The position numbers and the translations under genes are program-made. A stretch of 15,679 nucleotides of DNA from RBG-16-66-20 sp049651845 (GTDB lineage Bacteria; Pseudomonadota; Gammaproteobacteria; Burkholderiales; SG8-39): NCBI GenBank assembly GCA_049651845.1, contig JBASCW010000004.1:1-15679 (forward strand). Reading direction: 5' to 3'. The stretch's first letter is position 1. Each line of letters opens with the position of its first letter. Positions 8,401-12,699 of the stretch are shown one piece after another. The notes below the pieces were generated by a model. The model saw only the letters and a program-made list of their open reading frames with translations, had not been told where the DNA came from and did no database searches.

Positions 8401-8628
8401 GCGGGGCAAAAGGGCGGGGTCGCGGGGGTAAAGAGCGAGTTCGCGGGGTCGATGCGGGGCGAAAGCGGGCCCAACGCGGGGGGTCGCGGGGTACCGGAAA
8501 ACGCCACAACGCCGGAGGAATCAAACACTTCGGCGCGATCGAGCGCGAAAAGCGCAAAAACGCATAGTAAGGGCGGCAACGGCGCGAAGCCGTCGTACAC
8601 GCATCCCTTAGCCGCCAAGGCGAGGTAG
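5470..8628 (+). CDS. CHC2 zinc-finger/Toprim DNA primase fused to a P-loop helicase-like domain
   Basis: 1052 residues. At the N-terminus, C40-x2-H43 and C61-x2-C64 (KCCFH and HCFGCGAGGG) form a CHC2 primase zinc ribbon, followed by a DnaG-like catalytic core. The Toprim domain runs about 255-340, with Glu260 (LCEALIDAL) and the D306-x-D308 pair (YDRDEPG). A low-complexity Ala/Pro/Glu linker (about 375-460) leads to a second module with Walker A S627-A-A-G-K-T-S (lysine 631) and a Walker B-like run ILAIVEEE (acidic pair near 675-676). It matches no chromosomal DnaG layout and resembles replication proteins of plasmids and integrative elements that prime and unwind their own DNA. The extreme C-terminus (about 975-1052) is Gly/Ser/Lys-rich and disordered, with 21-bp-spaced repeats in the DNA. 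It is the first gene of a probable operon with the recombinase (4-nt gap). Helicase activity is inferred from the P-loop only. Confidence 0.88.
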   Translation: MARIPEAEIERLKETVAVERLAEGAGVALRKAGKDLLGKCCFHEDDQASLVVTPAKNLWHCFGCGAGGGPIDWVMKAQGVSFRHAVELLREGAPSLAAKGVARTRIRVLAAPVAIEAEDQVVLGQVIGYYHETLKTSPEALAYMKARGIASAEAIDKFRLGYANRTLGLRLPEKTRKTGLEIRTRLERLGIYRDSGHEHFNGSLIVPVLDEQGHVTEVYGRKVRSDLRPGTPLHLYLPGPHRGVWNVEALAASKEIILCEALIDALSFWCAGFRNVTASYGTAGFTDDHLNAFKRHGTERVLIAYDRDEPGDRAAASLAERLTAEGLECYRIEFPKGMDANEYALKVQPPAKSLGVAIRKASWLGKGKAPQRAEVEPVEAPALIVEEPRAEASARRERLAQVRASAPSSLAADLAAKVKTEDAAERVEPSEPALPATPMPLAASPLPAAPAAEAPAEVTDTEVVFTFGANGDARRYRIRGLAKNLAYEVLKVNVLVEKGEALHVDTFDLRSTKPKDQYIARAASELRVPEEAIRSDLANVFHRLEGLQEQNIKGALKPKRKAPEAMESAEREAALAYLRAPRLVERIESDLTACGLVGEPVNKVVAYLAASSRKLDQPLAVLVQSSSAAGKTSLMDAVLALMPEEERIKYSAVTGQSLFYLGGEDLKHKILAIVEEEGASRAAYALKLLQSEGELTIASTAKNPETGELQAQTYTVKGPVALFSTTTAAEIDPELQNRCMVLAVDESREQTRSIHEEQRSRRTLEGLARRAEREEIRALHQNAQRLLRPLAVLNPYAPALTFPDTATRLRRDHEKYLTLIDTIALVHQYQRELKAMQRRGKVIEYIEATLEDVALANEIAHEVLGRSLDELPPQTRRVLGLVDAFVAERARAQGTERSAVRFSRRELREATSVGDTQLRLHLDRLVLLEYVLVHRGTRGASFVYELVYDGAGADGKPFIAGLIDVEALKAAATTANLAGQKGGVAGVKSEFAGSMRGESGPNAGGRGVPENATTPEESNTSARSSAKSAKTHSKGGNGAKPSYTHPLAAKAR
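6696..6719 (+). repeat. 12-bp tandem duplication in the primase linker
   Basis: TTTAGCTGCTGA (6696-6707) is followed directly by TTTAGCTGCTAA (6708-6719), matching at 11 of 12 bases and encoding LAAD/LAAK. It brings two TTA leucine codons into a GC-rich gene, at the linker between the Toprim and P-loop modules. Confidence 0.7.
8399..8491 (+). repeat. TCGCGGGG repeats at about 21-bp spacing, with a G-quadruplex-type run
   Basis: TCGCGGGG occurs at 8399, 8420, 8441 and 8484 (steps 21, 21 and 43), with degenerate GCGGGG copies between. Within it, G-runs at 8403-8406, 8412-8414, 8416-8419 and 8424-8428 with loops of 5, 1 and 4 satisfy the usual G-quadruplex pattern. It lies in the codons of the disordered tail of the primase. 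Confidence 0.6.
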
Positions 8629-8632
8629 CGCG

Positions 8633-9727
8633 ATGCTGCGCGCGAAGAAACGAGGCGGCCGAGTCGCGCGCGCACCGAGCGCGCCGGCGAGCGCGTTTCA
8701 CGGCTACCTCGCGGCGTTCCTCGACTGGTCGCTTGCCGCGGGCAACACCGAGAGGACGGTGCAGACGCGCAGCGACGTGATCGGCTGGTTCATCGCCTGG
8801 GCGGTCGAGCGCGGCATCGTGAAGCCGCAGGACGTGACGCGGCCGATCCTGGAGCGCTACCAGCGCCACCTGTATCACCACAGGAAGGCGAACGGCGAGC
8901 CGCTGAGTTACGGAACACAGGTGCATCGCGTCGTGCCGCTCAAAAGCTTCTTCAAGTGGCTCGCGCGCGAGAACCACATCCTCTACAACCCCGCGGCCGA
9001 TCTGGTGATGCCGCGGCTGCCGAGGAGATTGCCGAAACACGTACTGACGCCGGCGGAGGTCGAGACGGTGCTGAACGCGCCCGACGTCGCCACGCCCCAA
9101 GGGCTGCGGGATCGCGCGATCCTGGAGACGCTCTACTCGACCGCGATCCGCAGGATGGAGCTGGTGAACCTGAAACTCTTCGACGTGGACGCCGAGCGCG
9201 GCGCGGTGATGGTCCGCGAAGGCAAGGGGAGGAAGGATCGCCTGATCCCGATCGGCAGCCGCGCCTGTGCGTGGATCGAGCGCTACCGGGATGAAGTGCG
9301 CCCGCTCATGATCGCAGCCGGTGACGATGGCACGCTCTTCCTCACCGACTATGGCGAGGCGTTCATCAAGCGCAGGCTCGGGGACCTGGTGCGCCGCTAC
9401 GTGCGAGCGTCCGGCATCGGCAAGAGCGGATCGTGCCACCTGTTCCGCCACGCGTGCGCGACCCACATGCTCGAGAACGGGGCCGATATCCGCTTCATCC
9501 AGGCGCTCTTGGGACACGCGGACATCTCGACCACGCAGATCTACACCGAGGTGAGCATTACGAAGCTCAAGGCCGTGCACGAGCTCACGCACCCGGCGCG
9601 GCTTGGACGCGCCAGGAGCGACGCGACGGCCGCGGGGAAGGCGAACCCCGCACCGGCCGACGAGAACGCGCGCAGCGCGCTTCTCGTCGCTCTGGACGCT
9701 GAAGGCGACGCGGAGGACAGGGCATGA
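8633..9727 (+). CDS. Tyrosine recombinase/integrase (XerC/D-like)
   Basis: 364 residues from ATG 8633, with a purine-rich site (AAGGCGAGG) overlapping the primase stop. The N-terminal SAM-like core-binding domain (about 20-120) is FHGYLAAFLDWSLAAGNTERTVQTR onward. The catalytic domain carries the full set: Arg173 (TAIRRMEL), Lys198 (EGKGRKDRLIPI), His269 and Arg272 (HLFRHACATHML), His295 (LLGHADISTTQ) and nucleophile Tyr304 (IYTEV). These proteins cut and rejoin DNA through a 3'-phosphotyrosine to integrate or excise elements or resolve dimers. The last 50 residues beyond the catalytic domain are Ala/Arg-rich and probably disordered. It lies 4 nt after the primase gene and overlaps the next gene by ATGA, so the three are almost certainly one transcript. 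It is likely to mobilise or maintain the surrounding element; its attachment sites are not identified with certainty. Confidence 0.92.
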   Translation: MLRAKKRGGRVARAPSAPASAFHGYLAAFLDWSLAAGNTERTVQTRSDVIGWFIAWAVERGIVKPQDVTRPILERYQRHLYHHRKANGEPLSYGTQVHRVVPLKSFFKWLARENHILYNPAADLVMPRLPRRLPKHVLTPAEVETVLNAPDVATPQGLRDRAILETLYSTAIRRMELVNLKLFDVDAERGAVMVREGKGRKDRLIPIGSRACAWIERYRDEVRPLMIAAGDDGTLFLTDYGEAFIKRRLGDLVRRYVRASGIGKSGSCHLFRHACATHMLENGADIRFIQALLGHADISTTQIYTEVSITKLKAVHELTHPARLGRARSDATAAGKANPAPADENARSALLVALDAEGDAEDRA

Positions 9728-9924
9728 CGTGCGGCGCCGAACCGGTACGCGTGACGATTGAGCTGACCGATGAGCAAGCCTGGGCCTTCGCGCAGTTCCT
9801 CAAGCGCTCGACCTTCGATGACTACTGCGGCCGCGCGGTGGACAAGGAGGAGACCTACGTGATGATCGCCGCCTGCGAGGCGATCCGCAAAGCGCTGGCC
9901 GAGGCCGGCTACGCGCCGCGATAG
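9724..9924 (+). CDS. Conserved small hypothetical protein (66 aa)
   Basis: Starts at ATG 9724, overlapping the recombinase stop in an ATGA tetranucleotide, which indicates translational coupling. The sequence is acidic and well composed for a real protein: VTIELTDEQAWAFAQFLKR, FDDYCGRAVDKEETYVM, then EAIRKALAEAGYAPR. It resembles small hypothetical proteins that accompany proteobacterial mobile elements, perhaps the DUF7706 type, though I am not certain of that label. It has no membrane segment or metal motif. The predicted structure is a short strand followed by helices. Its function is unknown. Its conserved-looking ELTDEQAWAFAQFLKR and KALAEAGYAPR ends and its overlap argue that it belongs with the primase-recombinase operon. 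Confidence 0.75.
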   Translation: MTCGAEPVRVTIELTDEQAWAFAQFLKRSTFDDYCGRAVDKEETYVMIAACEAIRKALAEAGYAPR

Positions 9925-9944
9925 AAACCCGGACCGCCCCGTCA

Positions 9945-9984
9945 CGGCCCTTGCAACGCTTCGCCGTCCTTCGCGCAAGGGCCG
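9945..9984 (+). other. Hairpin downstream of the primase operon
   Basis: CGGCCCTTGC (9945-9954) and GCAAGGGCCG (9975-9984) are perfect 10-bp arms with a 20-nt loop, 21 nt after the last stop. There is no T-run, so it is not a classic intrinsic terminator. It may protect the 3' end or belong to the structured region that follows. Confidence 0.6.
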
Positions 9985-10040
9985 CGCCGGGGCTACACCG
10001 TGCTTCCTCGATCGCCGTCCGTTCTGCGAGCACTGTTCAC

Positions 10041-10073
10041 AGGCCGTAGGCGGCATCGAGCCGCCCACGGCCT
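10041..10073 (+). other. Long hairpin upstream of the left structured repeat
   Basis: AGGCCGT (10041-10047) and GGCGGC (10049-10054) pair with GCCGCC (10060-10065) and ACGGCCT (10067-10073), with one A/C mismatch and an ATCGA loop. Confidence 0.7.
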
Positions 10074-10082
10074 GGCAGGCGG

Positions 10083-10334
10083 CCGGGGTAAATGCGGCGC
10101 AGGCGCCGCATTCAACATAACCGCGCGTTGCGTGCTGGCCGTCGCTCGCAGCCTGGCTGCTCCGCGCCGGCCAACGTGCTGCGCGGCGCCTTCGCGCCGG
10201 CTCGCACTGCACGCAACGGTCGGTTATGTCTGGCGCCCCGGCCGCCTGCACGCGCGCAGCGTGCGCGGGTGAAGCGCTCGCGCACCCTGCGCGCGCAAAG
10301 CGAATCAGCGCGGCCACGGCTTCGCCGTCGCCGC
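10083..10334 (+). repeat. Structured repeat, left copy (direct orientation)
   Basis: The order is: CCGGGGT; a perfect 10-bp-arm hairpin (10091-10112); TTCAACATAACCG (10111-10123); a conserved block CGCTCGCAGCCTGGCTGCTC (10143-10162); CGGTTATGTC (10221-10230) leading into GCGCCCCGG; GCGCGCAGCGTG (10252-10263); CACCCTGCGCGC (10283-10294); and a hairpin with arms GCGGC-C-ACGGC around TTC (10310-10334). ACATAACCG and CGGTTATGT are themselves inverted, and with inner CGTTGCGTGC/GCACGCAACG arms they close a long stem of 9+10 bp across 10115-10229. Every block recurs, inverted and in the same order, in the right copy. Confidence 0.75.
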
Positions 10335-10397
10335 GTGAGCGCACGTCCCCCGGCCCGCCCAGCTCGCGCGCGCCGTTGCGCGCGCTCGCACCCGTCC

Positions 10398-10415
10398 GCC
10401 CCCGCAAGCGGGGGC
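10398..10415 (+). other. GC hairpin at the centre of the inverted pair
   Basis: GCCCCCGC (10398-10405), AA, GCGGGGGC (10408-10415): perfect 8-bp arms, placed within a few bases of the symmetry centre of the two structured repeats. Confidence 0.75.
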
Positions 10416-10497
10416 TCCCCGTTAGCTGCGCAACTAGGGCGCAGACCGCGAGGCGAGCGCGCAAGCGGCGAGCCGAAGCGTTCGTTGCTCTTGCCTG

Positions 10498-10738
10498 GCG
10501 GTGACGGCGAAGCCGTGACCGCACTGACTTCGCTGTTAAGCGCGCAGGGTGGGTCACGCTGCGCGCGCTCGGCGGACCGGGGCGCAAGACATAACCGTGT
10601 CTTGCATGCACCGCGCGGCTGAGCGCAAGCGCAGGCTGTGCGGGCCGTGCCGCGCAACGAGCAGCCAAGCTGCGAGCGCGGCACTGCCAGGCAAGAGCCG
10701 GTTATGTTGAACCGCGCTGGCAGCGCGGTTCACCCCGG
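10498..10738 (-). repeat. Structured repeat, right copy (inverted)
   Basis: Read on the minus strand it repeats the left copy: CCGGGGT; a hairpin with perfect 11-bp arms (10708-10732) at the same place but with different stem sequence; TTCAACATAACCG (10699-10711, identical 13 nt); the CGCTCGCAGC block (10659-10678, 19 of 20 identical); CGGTTATGTC (10588-10597) running into GCGCCCCGG; GCGCGCAGCGTG (10555-10566); CACCCTGCGCGC (10540-10551); and the TTC-loop hairpin (10498-10522), whose outer stem has A-T and T-A pairs where the left copy has G-C. Matching structure with changed bases suggests selection on folding. Confidence 0.75.
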
Positions 10739-10801
10739 GCTGCCGACTACGGCCGCCGCACGGCGATGACGGTGAACGCAGGCGCTGGCGTAGCACTGGC
10801 G

Positions 10802-10841
10802 CGGCGCGTGCGCGAACGGCACGCAAGCCTTGCACGCGCCG
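10802..10841 (+). other. Hairpin downstream of the right repeat
   Basis: CGGCGCGTGC (10802-10811) and GCACGCGCCG (10832-10841) are perfect 10-bp arms with a 20-nt loop. Confidence 0.7.
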
Positions 10842-10985
10842 TGACAGGGCGGCACAGAGCAGCGGCTAAGAAAGCGACGCCGCCGGCGTCACGTCGATCT
10901 CGATCGCGTCACTCACGTCGCGCGCATCGCGCCCCTTGCGCTCGATTGCGCGTGGGGGTAAAAAAGCGCTTCTAAGAAAAAAATC

Positions 10986-10996
10986 GTTCTTTAACA
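10986..10996 (+). promoter_or_regulatory. boxA-like antitermination motif
   Basis: GTTCTTTAACA, after an A-run (10978-10983), is close to the boxA of rRNA leaders (GCTCTTTAACA). It faces toward the orphan RHS tip. There is no rRNA gene here, so it may be a leader element of a transcript on the mobile element. Confidence 0.35.
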
Positions 10997-11079
10997 GCTC
11001 GACCCTCGCGCGCGCACTCGCAAGTCCTTGCCGCGCCTAGCGAAATCGGCTTCGGGTACGACAAAGTGCGTCGGGCCGT

Positions 11080-11097
11080 CCCGTTCACATGAACGGG
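11080..11097. repeat. 18-bp palindrome at the start of RHS homology
   Basis: CCCGTTCA (11080-11087), CA, TGAACGGG (11090-11097). The right half is RHS-core sequence (the HMNGR codons) and the left half is element sequence, so the perfect palindrome exists only at this junction; the same codons at 2981 onward lack the CCCG arm. Confidence 0.7.
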
Positions 11098-12132
11098 CGC
11101 ATCTACGACCCCGTGCTTGCCAGGTTCATGACCGCGGACCCATTCGTTCAGGGAGCGAGCGACCTTCAAAGCTTCAATCGCTACAGCTACACCAACAACA
11201 ACCCGCTCATGTACACCGACCCGAGCGGGTATCTCAAGCTCAAGAATATTCTCAAGGTTGCTGCGGTTGTCGTGGCCGCTGTTTTCGTCCCTGAGCTTGT
11301 CGCCAATGCATTCATTTCGTCTGCGACGTCGAGCTTCATTGCTGGCACAGGTGGTCTTTCGACTGCCTTTGTGACGCTGGGAGGAGAAGCGGCTACGTTG
11401 ACGGGATTGGGTTCATTCGCTGCGGGGGCGGCTGGAGGATTTGCATCGTCGCTAGTCGCGAGCAATGGCAATCTTGAGGCTGGACTAAGAGGGGCAATCA
11501 CTGCAGGACTTGCCGGAGGAATTGACGGATACTATGGCAGTCCGTCGAACTACCCGATCTCGAGGGTCTTTGTTCAAGGAATTGCCGGAGGGATATCGTC
11601 GGAGCTCGAAGGAGGAAAGTTCTCCGACGGATTTGAGACAAGTTTCACTCTCTCGGCATTGACGTATGCCAATTTGTCAATGCGGAACGCGATGGCCGCG
11701 CAAGCTAGGCTTGAGCCACTTAGCAATGGTGACGGATTGGGTATCTGCTTTCGAGCCGACTGCAATAAGCAAACTGGCGGCTTCTTCGATTTTGACGTGC
11801 CGAACAAGGCTAGCAAATTGGGTGGATTTCAGAATAGTCCCGACTACTTGTTCTTTGGAGTAAAGGTCAACACTGCGACGCCGATTGGAAGAGCCTTGGC
11901 GACAGTAATGGAGGCCTTTGCAGGACCGCACGATTTCTTCAATAGTTGGTATTGGTACGATGGCGGCCAAATTCGGCGGGGGATGAGTATCGCCGAGCGG
12001 AATTTTGGCGAGTATGGTCTCAATTACTCCACGAATTTGATGTTAGCTGCTCCCTTTGCTTTGGGTGCACTAGTGCCAGAAGGGGCATACAGCGCGATTA
12101 ATCACCTTAGAACTAGTCGGCATAAACCCTAG
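11089..12132 (+). CDS. Orphan RHS tip: core fragment plus C-terminal domain CT2
   Basis: The frame opens with MNGRIYDPVLARFMTADPF and NNPLMYTDPSGY, the last part of the RHS core, near-identical to the full-length gene upstream. It has no shell repeats and no convincing ribosome site before ATG 11089; the upstream frame hits a stop at 11038. It continues through a hydrophobic Gly/Ala-rich region (about 45-150), then a linker-like EGGKFSDGF, then a C-terminal domain distinct from CT1. That domain contains CFRADCNKQTGGFFDFDV, a GPHDFFNSWYWYDGG segment of a kind seen in RHS tips of unknown activity, and LNYSTNLMLAAPFALGAL. I cannot assign a biochemical activity. Orphan tips of this kind serve as silent cassettes that can be recombined onto a full-length RHS gene. 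The region is AT-richer than its surroundings, consistent with separate acquisition. Confidence 0.82.
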   Translation: MNGRIYDPVLARFMTADPFVQGASDLQSFNRYSYTNNNPLMYTDPSGYLKLKNILKVAAVVVAAVFVPELVANAFISSATSSFIAGTGGLSTAFVTLGGEAATLTGLGSFAAGAAGGFASSLVASNGNLEAGLRGAITAGLAGGIDGYYGSPSNYPISRVFVQGIAGGISSELEGGKFSDGFETSFTLSALTYANLSMRNAMAAQARLEPLSNGDGLGICFRADCNKQTGGFFDFDVPNKASKLGGFQNSPDYLFFGVKVNTATPIGRALATVMEAFAGPHDFFNSWYWYDGGQIRRGMSIAERNFGEYGLNYSTNLMLAAPFALGALVPEGAYSAINHLRTSRHKP

Positions 12133-12142
12133 GTTGCATTCG

Positions 12143-12445
12143 ATGAGAAGTCATCATTTTCCAATCAAAATGCTTTCGATCCTATTGGCGAGTTGTATGT
12201 TTGTAGACGATAAGAGGGAGTTTGAGGAATTCAACAATGGAGTGGTAGGCAAGTTGGTCGATGAAACTCGCCTCTCTCGACCGCATTGGACGCGTGTTCA
12301 GTCTTCGGGCTTGCTTGAATTTGGATTTGACTACAAGGAGGGATGTAAGTGGGCAATTGATGTTGATCCGGTGACAAGAGTAATTGTCCGATGGCGCTAT
12401 CTTGCTGAGCCGAAAGCTTGTTGGCGCCACATACCTACGGCCTGA
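12143..12445 (+). CDS. Putative lipoprotein, candidate immunity protein for CT2
   Basis: 100 residues from ATG 12143, starting 10 nt after the orphan tip's stop; a TTG start at 12134 is possible but has no better ribosome site. The N-terminus looks like a lipoprotein signal: basic MRSHHFPIK, a hydrophobic MLSILLAS, then Cys18 in an L-A-S-C lipobox. The mature part is soluble-looking, with VGKLVDETRL, a GFDYKEGCKWAIDVDP block, VTRVIVRWRY and a conserved-type C-terminal CWRH. Small single genes directly after RHS tips generally encode the matching immunity protein, and an envelope lipoprotein would suit a toxin that acts in the periplasm or at the membrane. I recognise no family; the role is inferred from position. 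AT-rich like the orphan tip. Confidence 0.6.
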   Translation: MRSHHFPIKMLSILLASCMFVDDKREFEEFNNGVVGKLVDETRLSRPHWTRVQSSGLLEFGFDYKEGCKWAIDVDPVTRVIVRWRYLAEPKACWRHIPTA

Positions 12446-12588
12446 GCGTGTCCCAAAATGGTGTCGTGTGTAAATTGGAGTCAGAGTCGTTTTGTACCTC
12501 GTAGGCTCCTTGTTTCGGACATGAGAGCGCCCTCTCGTAGTGGAATCTGAATTCGAATTGAGACTGTCAATATCCTCCGGCTTGTTGA
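12446..12588. other. AT-richer gap with no gene
   Basis: Nothing coding is evident in about 140 bp. GTGTGTAAATT and TGTCCCAAAATGG near 12447-12475 look like the terminal sequence of an insertion element (IS256 type comes to mind), but no transposase remnant or second end was found. Confidence 0.35.
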
Positions 12589-12699
12589 CAACTATTCCGA
12601 CTAGAGGAGGATGTTGATCTTCCTCAGGTGGGCGGGTTTGTGGCCGCGGGCATACAATTCGCCGGGGTGCTCGAAAACCACAAGACCAAGGCACAGTGA
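12589..12699 (+). pseudogene. Tail of a truncated gene overlapping the sigma-like gene
   Basis: The frame is open from 12589 (after TGA 12586-12588) to TGA 12697-12699 and reads QLFRLEEDVDLPQVGGF, then VAAGIQFAGVLENHKTKAQ. It has no ATG. Its stop overlaps the GTG start of the next gene as GTGA, the normal arrangement for coupled genes, so it is probably the 3' end of a resident gene whose front was lost when the RHS tip segment arrived. The family is unknown. Confidence 0.4.

Larger units (their letters stand above)
4362..11083. mobile_element. Putative integrative, plasmid-like element inside the RHS locus
   Basis: Between the end of the RHS/immunity pair and the restart of RHS homology at 11084 lie an XRE regulator, an ORF6N protein, a self-contained primase-helicase, a tyrosine recombinase, a small coupled ORF and more than 1 kb of structured non-coding DNA. 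That gene set is characteristic of a replicating or integrating element rather than of an RHS locus. The right edge is fairly sharp, because RHS sequence begins abruptly at 11084. The left edge is somewhere in 4362-4417. No matching terminal repeats were found by eye, so both edges are approximate. Confidence 0.45.
9925..11083. other. Gene-free, hairpin-rich GC-rich region (about 1.16 kb)
   Basis: Translations in this region are Arg/Ala/Pro-rich and lack recognisable motifs, so no gene is called. Strong hairpins include 10041-10073 (arms AGGCCGT+GGCGGC with one mismatch), 10091-10112, 10184-10199, 10310-10334, 10398-10415, 10498-10522, 10708-10732 and 10802-10841. The middle is organised as two inverted homologous copies, annotated separately. 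The last 120 bp is AT-richer, with A-runs and a boxA-like motif. Confidence 0.7.

Noticed and set aside
10115..10229. True integron attC site
   Set aside because: The R-like box departs from RYYYAAC at the third base, the spacer is 2 nt rather than about 5, and no cassette ORF or integron-type integrase insertion is present; kept only as an analogy.
10092..10684. Open frames on both strands within the hairpin-rich region
   Set aside because: Arg/Ala/Pro-rich translations of palindromic DNA, overlapping on both strands, no ribosome sites and no homology visible between frames in the two repeat copies.
10083..10738. CRISPR array or insertion sequence
   Set aside because: Only two copies, in inverted orientation, with no short regular repeat-spacer unit and no transposase between them.
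11042..11092. Peptide EIGFGYDKVRRAVPFT ending at TGA just before the orphan tip
   Set aside because: No start codon or recognisable family; open upstream only through low-complexity sequence; too little to call a gene remnant.
12447..12475. Insertion-element end (IS256-like)
   Set aside because: Only a vague resemblance in TGTGTAAATT; no partner end, target duplication or transposase fragment seen.
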